From assembly GCF_010977555.1 (NCBI RefSeq), contig NZ_CP048815.1, positions 2,348,501-2,412,500 on the forward strand: DNA of 64,000 nucleotides. The letters are read 5' to 3'. The position numbers and the translations under genes were made by a program. Positions 54,705 through 64,000 of the stretch are shown piece by piece; position 1 is the first letter of the stretch, and every line of letters begins with the position of its first letter. The DNA comes from Caulobacter rhizosphaerae (GTDB taxonomy: Bacteria > Pseudomonadota > Alphaproteobacteria > Caulobacterales > Caulobacteraceae). The notes under the pieces are model-generated. The model saw nothing but the letters and a program-made list of their open reading frames with translations, ran no database searches and had not been told where the DNA came from.

Positions 54705-55483
54705 TCGAAGACCTGCGCCCGCTCGCCGTGGTCACCGGCGCCTCGTCCGGCATTGGCTACGAACTGGCCAGGCTGGCGGCCGAGGACGGCTACGACCTGG
54801 TGATCGCCGCCGATGCGCCCTCGATCGTCGAGGCCCAGGCCAGCCTTGAGCACTACGGAACGCGTGTGGATGCGCTGCAGGTAGATCTGGCGACCACCCA
54901 AGGTGTCGACCAGTTGCTGGGCCTGATCGGCGCTCGCCCCGTGGACGCCCTGATGGCCAATGCCGGCCGCGGGCTGGGCCACGGCTTTCTCGATCAGGAC
55001 TGGGACGACGCCCGGCGCGTGCTCGACACGAACGTCACCGGCACGATCTACCTGATCCATAGGGTCGGCCGGCGCATGCGGGACCGCGAGCGCGGCAGGA
55101 TCCTGATCACCGGCTCGATCGCCGGCCTCATACCGGGCTCGTTCCAGGCGCTCTACAACGCCTCCAAGGCTTTCCTGGACAGCTTCTCCTGGGCGCTGCG
55201 CAACGAGCTGAAGGACACCGGCGTGACGGTCACCTGCCTGATGCCGGGTCTTACAGACACTGAATTCTTCGAACGCGCCGGCATGCTCGACACCGGGTTC
55301 GGGGCGGATCCGAAGAAGGCCGATCCGGCCGACGTCGCCAAGATCGGCTACGGAGCCATGCTGAAGGGCGAGGGCGACGTGGTGACCGGCTTCGCCAACA
55401 AGCTGCAGGCGGCCATGGCCGCGGTGGCGCCGCAGAGCGTTCTGGCCGAGCAGCATCGCAAGATGGCCGAACCCGGATCTTGA
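54701..55483 (+). CDS. short-chain dehydrogenase/reductase
   Basis: A 260-residue classical SDR: cofactor motif TGASSGIG (about residues 13-20), NAG structural motif in DALMANAGRGLG, catalytic Ser in ILITGSIAGLIPG and the YxxxK pair in QALYNASKAFLDSF (about 152-156). VTCLMPGLTDTEFF follows. An Asp/Ala stretch after the first beta strand (AADAPS) points to NAD(H) rather than NADP(H), but this is weak. Substrate unknown. Its translation start overlaps a short leader ORF. A 52-codon ORF follows 8 bases later, possibly in the same transcript. Confidence 0.88.
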   Translation: MIEDLRPLAVVTGASSGIGYELARLAAEDGYDLVIAADAPSIVEAQASLEHYGTRVDALQVDLATTQGVDQLLGLIGARPVDALMANAGRGLGHGFLDQDWDDARRVLDTNVTGTIYLIHRVGRRMRDRERGRILITGSIAGLIPGSFQALYNASKAFLDSFSWALRNELKDTGVTVTCLMPGLTDTEFFERAGMLDTGFGADPKKADPADVAKIGYGAMLKGEGDVVTGFANKLQAAMAAVAPQSVLAEQHRKMAEPGS

Positions 55484-55491
55484 GAGCGCTG

Positions 55492-55650
55492 ATGTCGGAA
55501 GAGAAGTCGCAAACGCCCACCGCAACCGACGAGCCTGCGGACCCGCCCGGCGGCCTTGAGGCGCCGCTCCATCCCAGCGCGGATCCCACCAGGAAGACCA
55601 CCCACACTTCGGATCCTACAGCGGACGATCCGGGCAACGGCGCCGACTAG
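55492..55650 (+). CDS. hypothetical 52-residue hydrophilic protein
   Basis: ATG at 55492 opens 52 codons ending in TAG: a Pro-, Thr- and Asp-rich protein starting MSEEKSQTPTATDEPADPPG and ending DDPGNGAD, with no hydrophobic segment and no recognisable domain. It starts 8 bases after the SDR stop, with GAGAG upstream. Such short disordered proteins are common at operon ends in Caulobacter, but coding status is not certain. Confidence 0.4.
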   Translation: MSEEKSQTPTATDEPADPPGGLEAPLHPSADPTRKTTHTSDPTADDPGNGAD

Positions 55651-55730
55651 TCGGATCGGCGTCCCCGCCAAACTGAGGAACAGCTCCGGGCGTCCGCCAT
55701 CGGCGAACGCCCGGAAGCTCATGCGTCGCC

Positions 55731-58027
<2,297 letters not shown>

Positions 58028-58127
58028 AGGGGGAAAGGGAGGCGGAGACTCCGCTGGATTGGGACGACGCATTTTGGCGGTCCTCCTCACGGAGAACCGC
58101 CGGGCTGGCTTCACCTGGTTCCGGATC

Positions 58128-59708
58128 TTAGGCGATCAGTTCGTACGCCGGCAGGGTCAGGAACTCCTCCAGCGTGTCGGACAACACCATCTGCGAGAAC
58201 AGCAGGGCCGCGTCTTCCAGGCGCGGCGAGGGGAAGTCGCGGCGCAGGTCGGCCATCTCCTCGGTCAGCAGGCTGACGAACAGCTGCGAACTCATCTGTC
58301 GGCCGTCGGCCAGGTCGGCGCTCAGGCGGATCCACTGCCACAGCTGGGTGCGGCAGATCTCGGCCGTGGCGGCGTCCTCCATCAGGTTGTAGAGCGGCAC
58401 GGCGCCGCGGCCTTCGATCCAGGCCTGGGTGTAGCGCACGCCGACGCGGATGTTCTCGCGCACGCCGGCCTCGGTTCGCTGGCCGTCGTGCAACTCCAGC
58501 ATCTGGGCCTGGGTGATCGTCAGGTCCGTCAGGCGCTTGTCCAACTGGTTCGGCGTCGGCATCAGGCGGTCGAAGACTTCCATGGCCACGGGCACCAAGT
58601 CGGGGTGGGCGACCCAGGTGCCGTCGTGGCCGGCCCCGGCCTCGCGCTCCTTGTCGGCCCGGACCTTGGCGAACGCGGCCTGGTTGGCGGCCTCGTCGCC
58701 CTTGACCGGAATCTGGGCCGCCATGCCGCCCATGGCGAAGGCCCCGCGCCGGTGGCAGGTCTGGATCAGCTTCAGCGAATAGGCGCCCAGAAAGGCCTTG
58801 CCCATCACCATGGCCGAACGATCCGGGGTCAGGAATTCCGGCCGGCGGCCCAGGCGCTTGATGAACGAGAAGATGTAGTCCCAGCGGCCGCAGTTCAGGC
58901 CCGCCATGTGGTCGCGCAGCTCATGGATGATCTCGTCCATCTCGAAGGCGGCGGGGATGGTCTCGATCAGCACCGTGGCCTTGATCGTGCCGACCGGCAG
59001 GCCCAGGGCCGCCTGGGCGTGGACGAACACCTCGTTCCAGAGACGCGCCTCCAGGTGGCTCTCCAGCTTGGGCAGGTAGAAGTAGGGACCCGAGCCCTGG
59101 GCCAGCGTGGCCCGGGCGTTGTGGAACAGGTAGAGGCCGAAGTCGAACAAGGCCCCACTGACGGGCTGGCCATCCACTTCCATGTGCTGTTCAGGCAGAT
59201 GCCAGCCACGGGGGCGGATTTTCAGGACGGCTGGGTTGGCTCCCAGCGCATAGCGCTTGCCGGACTTGGGATCGACGTGGGTCAGGTCTCCCGCCCAGCG
59301 ATCCTTCAGGTTGACCTGGCCCTCCAGGACGTTGGTCCAGGTGGGCGAGGTGGCGTCCTCGAAGTCGGCCATGAACACCTTGGCCCCGCAGTTGAGGGCG
59401 TTGATGATCATCTTGCGGTCGACCGGGCCAGTGATTTCGACCCGGCGGTCCCGCAGGTCGGCCGGGATCGGCGCGACCGTCCAGTCGGCGGCCCGCACCT
59501 CGGCGGTTTCCGGGAGGAAGTCCGGCAGCTCGCCGGTGTCGAAGCGGGCTTGGCGGGCGACGCGGGCCGCCAGAAGCTCGCGCCGGCGGACGTCGAACCG
59601 CCGATGCAGGTCGGCCACGAAGGCCAGGGCCTCGGGCGTCAGGATCTCCACCGCGCGGCCCTCGACAGGACCGTTGATCTGGATGTTGGCGGCGATGTCG
59701 AGGGGCAT
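58128..59708 (-). CDS. aceB: malate synthase A
   Basis: A 526-residue malate synthase of the A type. KVFMADFEDATSPTWTN carries the conserved Asp/Glu metal-ligand region, GWHLPEQHMEVDG and GPYFYLPKLESHLEARLWN the family blocks, and CGRWDYIFSFIKR the active-site signature with the catalytic Asp nearer the C-terminus. It condenses glyoxylate and acetyl-CoA to malate. The start at 59708 is the second in-frame Met but has GGAAG upstream and gives the usual MPLDIA; the longer frame runs through a repeat. It lies downstream of aceA and the small ORF on the same strand. Confidence 0.95.
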   Translation of the reverse strand: MPLDIAANIQINGPVEGRAVEILTPEALAFVADLHRRFDVRRRELLAARVARQARFDTGELPDFLPETAEVRAADWTVAPIPADLRDRRVEITGPVDRKMIINALNCGAKVFMADFEDATSPTWTNVLEGQVNLKDRWAGDLTHVDPKSGKRYALGANPAVLKIRPRGWHLPEQHMEVDGQPVSGALFDFGLYLFHNARATLAQGSGPYFYLPKLESHLEARLWNEVFVHAQAALGLPVGTIKATVLIETIPAAFEMDEIIHELRDHMAGLNCGRWDYIFSFIKRLGRRPEFLTPDRSAMVMGKAFLGAYSLKLIQTCHRRGAFAMGGMAAQIPVKGDEAANQAAFAKVRADKEREAGAGHDGTWVAHPDLVPVAMEVFDRLMPTPNQLDKRLTDLTITQAQMLELHDGQRTEAGVRENIRVGVRYTQAWIEGRGAVPLYNLMEDAATAEICRTQLWQWIRLSADLADGRQMSSQLFVSLLTEEMADLRRDFPSPRLEDAALLFSQMVLSDTLEEFLTLPAYELIA

Positions 59709-59757
59709 GGCGTCTTCCGTGGGTGTGGGATGCGGCGGGTACTGGTGAGAACCGAAA

Positions 59758-59840
59758 CCTCGTCCTTCGACAAGCTCAGGATGAGGTTTCGAGTTCGGCC
59801 TCGGCAATGGTCCTCATCCTGAGCCTGTCGAAGGACGAGG
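59758..59840. repeat. interspersed inverted repeat (CGTCCTTCGA family), copy 2
   Basis: Two 29-base arms (59758-59786 and 59812-59840) are inverted copies with a single mismatch, separated by a 25-base loop. The arms contain CGTCCTTCGA and CTCAGGATGAGG, the same words as in the element at 15959. Here the element lies between the small ORF and aceB in the glyoxylate operon, so it could form a long hairpin in the message. Confidence 0.85.
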
Positions 59841-59855
59841 ACCACGCAAGGCCTA

Positions 59856-60089
59856 TCAGGCGCTCTTGGCGGCGCCATTGGGACGGACGGTCGGCACGAT
59901 CTGGTCGCCCCAGTTGCCCGCGCCGTCGTGGTGGCGCGAGGTGCGCACCAGTTCGACCGAATAGCCCGCGGCGATCGCGCGCTGCACGGCCTCATTCAGC
60001 CGGTGAGCCGCCTCGGCCACCCGATCGACCGCCCGTTGCTGGTCGGTGGGGTTCGGCATGGCGGCGGGAGCAAATTGCGTGGCGGTCAT
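59856..60089 (-). CDS. small conserved-type hypothetical protein between aceA and aceB
   Basis: A 77-residue protein with AAGGAG eight bases before the ATG. Residues 17-45 look like one amphipathic helix (QQRAVDRVAEAAHRLNEAVQ), and the C-terminal half is GYSVELVRTSRHHDGAGNWG. No known domain is recognised. Its strong ribosome site and place between the two glyoxylate genes on the same strand make it a real gene and perhaps a helper or regulator of the bypass, but there is no direct evidence of function. Confidence 0.65.
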   Translation of the reverse strand: MTATQFAPAAMPNPTDQQRAVDRVAEAAHRLNEAVQRAIAAGYSVELVRTSRHHDGAGNWGDQIVPTVRPNGAAKSA

Positions 60090-60134
60090 GATGGACTCCT
60101 TGATCGGGTGGAGAGGGAAGGGAGGTTTCGCCGG

Positions 60135-61754
60135 CTATTCGGCGGCGAACTGGTTCATGGTGTTGGCGTGGCCGCCAGCCTTCAGGGCGCGCTCGCCGGC
60201 GACCATTTCCTTGAAGCTGTCGCCCAGGTCCGAGCCGACCTCGTGCTGGTGCTTGACCGCCGAGACGCCGCGGCGGATCTCTTCGCGCTGCACCGAATTG
60301 ACATAGGCCTTCATCCGGTCGTCGCCGAAATAGCCGCGCGACAGCTCGTCCATGCTCTTGGCCGTCAGGTGGAAGGTCGGCAGGGTGATCAGGTTGTGGA
60401 ACACCCCGGCGCGGGCCGAGATGTCGACCTGGAAGCGGGCCAGGCGCTCGTCGGTCTCGCGGCCCAGGTCGCTGGCGTCGAACTCGGCCGACATCAGGGC
60501 CGCGCCGTCGGGATAGCTGTCCTTGTGGATCTTGCCTTCGGCGATCCACTGTTCGCGCACCTGGCGGCGCAGGTTCAGGGTCCAGTTGAACGACGGCGAG
60601 TTGTTGTAGGTCAGCTTGGCGTTCGGCACGACCTTGCGGATCTCGGCGACCATGGAGGCGATCTCGTCGACATTGGGCGTGTCGGTCTCGATCCACAGCA
60701 GGTCGGCGCCGCCCTGCGTCAGCGAGGCGATGCAGTCCTCGATCACCCGGGCCCGGCCGGTGCCCTCCTGGAAGGCGAACAGGCCGTTGGGCATGCGCAC
60801 GGGCTTTTCGAACCGGCCGTCGCGATACAGCGCCAGCTCGCCCGGCAGGATCGGGTTGCCTTCGGTAATGGCCTCGGTCTTCAGCCACTTGATGTAGTCG
60901 CTGGCCAGGTCGCCCGGCTCCTGGCTGACCGGCACCTTCTGGGTCAGGCCCGCGCCCAGGCTGTCGGTGCGGGCGACGATGACGCCCTCGTCGACGCCCA
61001 GTTCCTCGAAGGCCAGGCGGCAGGCGCGCAGCTTCTCGATGAAGTCCTCGCGCGGCACGGTGACCTTGCCGTCCTGGTGGCCGCACTGCTTGGCGTCCGA
61101 GACCTGATTCTCGATCTGCAGGCAGCAGGCGCCCGCCTTGATCATCTCCTTGGCCAGCAGGTAGGTGGCGTTCTCGTTGCCGAAGCCGGCGTCGATGTCG
61201 GCGATGATCGGCACGACGTGGGTCTCGAAGCCGTCGATGGCCGCGATCGCCGCCGTCTCGGCCGCCTTGTCGCCAGCCTCGCGCGCGGTCTTCAGGGTCT
61301 TGAACAGGTCGTTGATCGCCACCTCGTCGGCCTGGCGCAGCGAGACGTAGATCTCTTCGATCAGGTCGACCACCGAGGTCTTCTCGTGCATCGACTGGTC
61401 GGGCAGGTGGCCGAAGCGGTTGCGCAGGCCCGCCACCATCCAGCCGGACAGATAGACGTAGGCGCCCTTGGTCGTGCCGCGCAGGCGCTTGACCGACTTG
61501 ATCATCTGCTGGGCGTGGAAGCCCGACCAACAGCCCAGCGACTGGGTGAACTTGCCGGCGTCGGCGTCGTAGGCGGCCATGTCGGCGCGCATGACGCCGG
61601 CCATTTCGCGGGCGATGTCCAGGTGGGTGGAGAAGGTGTTCTGCAGCTTCAACTGGATGATGTCATCCACCGCGACGCCGCCTGGCGTGACGCCCTGGGG
61701 ATAGCGGGCCAGCAGCTCTTGGCGGAGTTGGGCGTAGGTCTTGCGCAGCGTCAT
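60135..61754 (-). CDS. aceA: isocitrate lyase
   Basis: A 539-residue isocitrate lyase. The active-site Cys motif is KQCGHQDGKVTVPREDF (family KKCGH; here Gln at the second position), IIADIDAGFGNENATYLLAK provides the metal-site Asp, and VARTDSLGAG, LLWIETDTPN and YNNSPSFNW are further family blocks. It cleaves isocitrate to succinate and glyoxylate. Length is that of the longer alphaproteobacterial/Pseudomonas form. The start at 61754 was chosen because the preceding six codons lack homology. It is divergent from the XRE regulator and probably leads aceA-small ORF-aceB. Confidence 0.95.
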   Translation of the reverse strand: MTLRKTYAQLRQELLARYPQGVTPGGVAVDDIIQLKLQNTFSTHLDIAREMAGVMRADMAAYDADAGKFTQSLGCWSGFHAQQMIKSVKRLRGTTKGAYVYLSGWMVAGLRNRFGHLPDQSMHEKTSVVDLIEEIYVSLRQADEVAINDLFKTLKTAREAGDKAAETAAIAAIDGFETHVVPIIADIDAGFGNENATYLLAKEMIKAGACCLQIENQVSDAKQCGHQDGKVTVPREDFIEKLRACRLAFEELGVDEGVIVARTDSLGAGLTQKVPVSQEPGDLASDYIKWLKTEAITEGNPILPGELALYRDGRFEKPVRMPNGLFAFQEGTGRARVIEDCIASLTQGGADLLWIETDTPNVDEIASMVAEIRKVVPNAKLTYNNSPSFNWTLNLRRQVREQWIAEGKIHKDSYPDGAALMSAEFDASDLGRETDERLARFQVDISARAGVFHNLITLPTFHLTAKSMDELSRGYFGDDRMKAYVNSVQREEIRRGVSAVKHQHEVGSDLGDSFKEMVAGERALKAGGHANTMNQFAAE

Positions 61755-61861
61755 GGCTCTTTTTCGTCCCATCGTCGGCTCGGCCAGTGACGGCCGGGCG
61801 GAAAAGTTCGTGGGGAGAGCTTGGGTCGCGACGCGGTCGGCGTCGAACCTATTGAAGGCAA

Positions 61862-61894
61862 TTTGTCACAAACCGACTTTGTAATCTTTGTAAA
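61862..61894. promoter_or_regulatory. TTTGT-repeat operator region between aceA and its regulator
   Basis: TTTGT-C-ACAAA (61862-61872) is a perfect inverted repeat, followed by two direct copies TTTGTAA (61878-61884) and TTTGTAAA (61887-61894), spaced 16 and 9 bases. They lie 20-52 bases before the XRE start and 108-140 before aceA. RamB-type regulators bind similar TTTGCAAA-like words, so these are candidate sites for the divergent XRE protein. Confidence 0.5.
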
Positions 61895-61913
61895 TCCATG
61901 ACAACATGACTGC

Positions 61914-63338
61914 ATGGCGACCCACGACAAGAAGCTGTTTCTCGGCGGCCGGCTCAAGCGGCTGCGGCGCGACCTGGGGGTCACCCAGAGCCGCATGGCC
62001 GAGAACCTGGGCGTCTCGGCCAGCTACCTGAACCTGCTGGAGCGCAACCAGCGGCCGGTCACCGCCCAGATCCTGCTGCGCCTGGCCGACGCCTACGACC
62101 TGGACCTGCGCAGCCTCTCGGCGGACGATCCGGGCGGCGGGGCGGGACTGGATGAGGTGCTGGCCGACAAGATGTTCGCCGACCTGGGCGTCAGTCGTCA
62201 CGAGGCCGCCGAGGTGGCCGAGCTGTCGCCGGGCATCGCCGAGGCCATGGCGCGCCTCTATCGCGCCTATCTGGATCGTGGCCGGCTGATCGACCTGGGC
62301 GCCTTCGAGCGGCCGGACGGGGCCACGCCGGTGTCGTCCAGTTCGCCGACCGACTGGGTCCGCGACCTGGTGGGCTCGCAGCGCAACCACTTCGCCGAAC
62401 TGGAGACCGCGGCCGAGCCGATCGTCGCGGCGATGAAGGCCGACCCTCAGGACCTGGGACCCGCCGTCCGCGCCCGGCTGCTGGAGCGCTTCGGAATCCA
62501 GGTTCGGGTCATGCCGGTCGAGACCATGACCGGCTCGCTGCGGCGCTACGACCATCACCGCAAGCGGCTGATGCTGTCGGAGACCCTGGCGCCGGCCAGC
62601 CGGATCTTCGCCATGTGCTACCAGCTGGGCCTGATGGAGGCGGGCGAGACCTTGTCGGTCCTGACCGATCGCTTCCAGGCCCCAGACCGCGCCACCCGCC
62701 AGCTGCTCAAGGTGTTCCTCGACAACTACCTGGCCGCGGCGATCATGACCCCGTACGAGCCGTTCCTGGCGGCCATGGAGGCCAGCGGCTACGACATCGA
62801 GCGGGTGCGCTCGCGGTTCGGCATCAGCTACGAGCAGGCCGCCCAGCGCCTGACCACCCTCAGCCGGCCCGGGTCGCGTGGCGTGCCCTTCTTCATGATG
62901 CGGCTCGATGCGGCCGGCAACATCTCCAAGCGGTTCGCGGCCGGGCCGTTCCCGTTCTCGCGGTTCGGCGGCGCCTGTCCGCGCTGGAACGTCCACGACA
63001 GCTTCAAGACGCCGGGGCGGATCGTCACCCAGGTGATCGAGACCCCCGACCGCGAACGCTACTTCACCCTGTCGCGCACCGTGCGGCGGGTGTCGGGCCT
63101 GCAGGCGGGGCTGGAGGACGAACTGGTCGTGGGGCTGGGCTGCGAGCTCAAGCACGCCGGCAAGCTGGTCTACGCCCGGGGGCTGGACATCGCCGCGCCG
63201 GCGGCCGTGGAGATCGGCCCCTCGTGTCGGATCTGCGAGCGCCCGGCCTGCCCGCAACGGGCCGCCGCGCCGATCAACCGGACCTTGCTGGTCGAGGAGT
63301 CCAGCAAGGCCCTGTCGCCGTTCCCGTTCGTGGCCTGA
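61914..63338 (+). CDS. XRE-family short-chain acyl regulator (RamB-like)
   Basis: A 474-residue regulator with an N-terminal XRE helix-turn-helix (about 10-65: LKRLRRDLGVTQSRMAENLG, VSASYLNLLERNQRPVTAQI), a central peptidase-M78-like domain (about 170-330), and a C-terminal cysteine-bearing domain with GPSCRICERPACPQRAAAPI (Cys-x2-Cys-x4-Cys). This architecture matches the RamB/short-chain fatty-acyl regulator group that controls acetate and glyoxylate genes. Divergent position next to aceA strongly suggests it controls the bypass. Cys-rich end may bind a metal or sense redox (inference). Confidence 0.85.
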   Translation: MATHDKKLFLGGRLKRLRRDLGVTQSRMAENLGVSASYLNLLERNQRPVTAQILLRLADAYDLDLRSLSADDPGGGAGLDEVLADKMFADLGVSRHEAAEVAELSPGIAEAMARLYRAYLDRGRLIDLGAFERPDGATPVSSSSPTDWVRDLVGSQRNHFAELETAAEPIVAAMKADPQDLGPAVRARLLERFGIQVRVMPVETMTGSLRRYDHHRKRLMLSETLAPASRIFAMCYQLGLMEAGETLSVLTDRFQAPDRATRQLLKVFLDNYLAAAIMTPYEPFLAAMEASGYDIERVRSRFGISYEQAAQRLTTLSRPGSRGVPFFMMRLDAAGNISKRFAAGPFPFSRFGGACPRWNVHDSFKTPGRIVTQVIETPDRERYFTLSRTVRRVSGLQAGLEDELVVGLGCELKHAGKLVYARGLDIAAPAAVEIGPSCRICERPACPQRAAAPINRTLLVEESSKALSPFPFVA

Positions 63339-63344
63339 GGCGTC

Positions 63345-63695
63345 TCAGGGCTGCTCGGCCAGGCTGAAGATCTGTTCGGCCGGCGTCCATTTCTCGCCCG
63401 GCGCGGCCCAGGGCAGGGCCTTCTGCAACTTGCCCATCAGCGCCTCCCAGGCCTGGACGTCGGCGTCGGCGGCGTCGGCGGCCGCCTTGGCCTCGGGAGA
63501 AAAGTCCGGCCCGGTCTCCATGATCATGAACAGCCGAGGGCCGGTCAGCCAGATCTGCATATCGAGGATGCCGGCGCGGCGGATCGACTCGGTCACCGCC
63601 GCGGGCGGGCCGCCGGGCGCGTGCCAACGCCGGTAGGCGGCGATGGTCTCGGGATCGTCGTGAAGGTCCAGCGCAAGGCAGTGCCGCGTGGCCAT
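63345..63695 (-). CDS. L-rhamnose/L-fucose mutarotase (DUF718 family)
   Basis: A 116-residue protein of the RhaM-type mutarotase family: HDDPETIAAYRRWHAP with the catalytic His, AGILDMQIWLTGPRLFMIME and WEALMGKLQKALPWAAPGEKW are the typical blocks. It interconverts alpha and beta anomers of a 6-deoxy sugar. The next gene is a FucP-type permease, so L-fucose is the probable substrate here, though family members also act on rhamnose. The start at 63695 has GGAGG eight bases upstream. It is divergent from the permease and converges on the XRE gene. Confidence 0.82.
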   Translation of the reverse strand: MATRHCLALDLHDDPETIAAYRRWHAPGGPPAAVTESIRRAGILDMQIWLTGPRLFMIMETGPDFSPEAKAAADAADADVQAWEALMGKLQKALPWAAPGEKWTPAEQIFSLAEQP

Positions 63696-63740
63696 GGCGT
63701 TTTCCTCCATTGAATCAGAGCGCTTTTCATATTTGACGCG

Positions 63741-63755
63741 CCACATCATATGTGG
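63741..63755. promoter_or_regulatory. candidate operator between mutarotase and permease genes
   Basis: CCACAT-CAT-ATGTGG is a perfect inverted repeat of two 6-base arms with a 3-base spacer, in the 117-base divergent region between the mutarotase and the permease. It is 46-60 bases from the mutarotase start and 58-72 from the permease start, a good place for one regulator to govern both. The regulator gene is outside the window. Confidence 0.5.
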
Positions 63756-63812
63756 TGACTTCCGTCCCAGATAAACGGGGCCGGGTCAATCGTCCCCCTG
63801 GAAGGAAGCCCC

Positions 63813-64000
63813 ATGGAACAACGTCCATCGGAGCGGACGGCCCTCGCCCCGCTCGTGCTCATCGTCGCCCTGTTCTTTCTATGGGGCGTGGCCAACAACC
63901 TCAATGACGTGCTGATTCCGCACCTGAAGAAGGCCTTCTTCCTCACCGACCTGCAGTCGGGCCTGGTGCAGATGGCCTTCTACCTGGGCTATTTCTTCCT
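63813..64000 (+). CDS. fucP: FucP-type L-fucose:H+ symporter (partial, cut by window end)
   Basis: The first 62 codons are present. The start ATG has GAAGGAAG six bases upstream. FFLWGVANNLNDVLIPHLKK is the diagnostic first-helix sequence of the FucP/FHS family of MFS transporters, and FFLTDLQSGLVQMAFYLGYF continues it. FucP brings L-fucose into the cytoplasm with a proton. With the mutarotase next to it, this is the beginning of an L-fucose utilisation locus; the rest lies beyond the window. Confidence 0.85.
   Translation, partial: MEQRPSERTALAPLVLIVALFFLWGVANNLNDVLIPHLKKAFFLTDLQSGLVQMAFYLGYFF

Overview
The window is high-GC DNA (long overlapping open frames in the antisense of most genes) with all the marks of a Caulobacter-type alphaproteobacterium: two large TonB-dependent receptors with signal peptides and C-terminal Phe, an inositol ABC transporter and iol cluster of the Caulobacter kind under GGAA-N6-TTCC operators, an HWE-family histidine kinase, a PilZ protein, and an AceA/AceB pair with an XRE/RamB-like regulator. 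No tRNA, rRNA, CRISPR array, phage gene or transposase was seen; genus assignment is an inference from gene content.

Layout. 1-9.4 kb: end of a GH3 glucosidase, a type-B carboxylesterase, then on the minus strand a GH2 beta-galactosidase followed by a GH43 enzyme, divergent from a TonB receptor across a 438-bp AT-rich control region. 9.5-16 kb: GH92 alpha-mannosidase, histidine acid phosphatase, GH115 xylan alpha-glucuronidase. 16.1-31.5 kb: the myo-inositol module. The minus strand carries idhA, then ibpA-iatA-iatP with a second GH92 gene 5 bp behind iatP; the plus strand carries iolR and iolC-iolD-iolE-iolB-iolA. Three GGAA-N6-TTCC-type sites sit in front of ibpA, idhA/iolR and iolC. 31.5-35 kb: a GH89 alpha-N-acetylglucosaminidase overlapping a NagX/HGSNAT-like membrane acetyltransferase. 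35-39.5 kb: kynureninase-like enzyme and tryptophan dioxygenase, PilZ protein, HWE kinase. 39.5-44 kb: LacI regulator with an ACS-family MFS transporter, an orphan LuxR-HTH protein, a FadR-type GntR regulator and gluconokinase. 44.1-53.4 kb: two tandem ~1000-residue beta-helix/SMP-30-like fusion proteins and a second TonB receptor. 53.4-58 kb: DUF421, DUF6766, SDR, a 52-residue ORF and katG with an OxyR-like site. 58-63.3 kb: glyoxylate bypass (aceA, small ORF, aceB) divergent from its likely XRE regulator. 63.3-64 kb: start of a fucose/rhamnose locus (mutarotase and a FucP-type permease cut by the window end).

How it fits together. The window is mainly a carbohydrate-scavenging region: TonB receptors for oligosaccharide uptake, secreted or periplasmic glycosidases, and cytoplasmic pathways ending in central metabolism. 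The most interesting unit is 42.8-53.4 kb. A 14-bp sequence (TACGACCATGGTCG) occurs once in the gntK/beta-helix divergent promoter region and once just upstream of the second TonB receptor, where it is part of a perfect 16-bp palindrome. This ties gluconokinase, the two beta-helix/propeller fusion proteins and the receptor into one candidate regulon for an unidentified glycan. The inositol region is also notable because a GH92 mannosidase is built into the inositol-transport operon.
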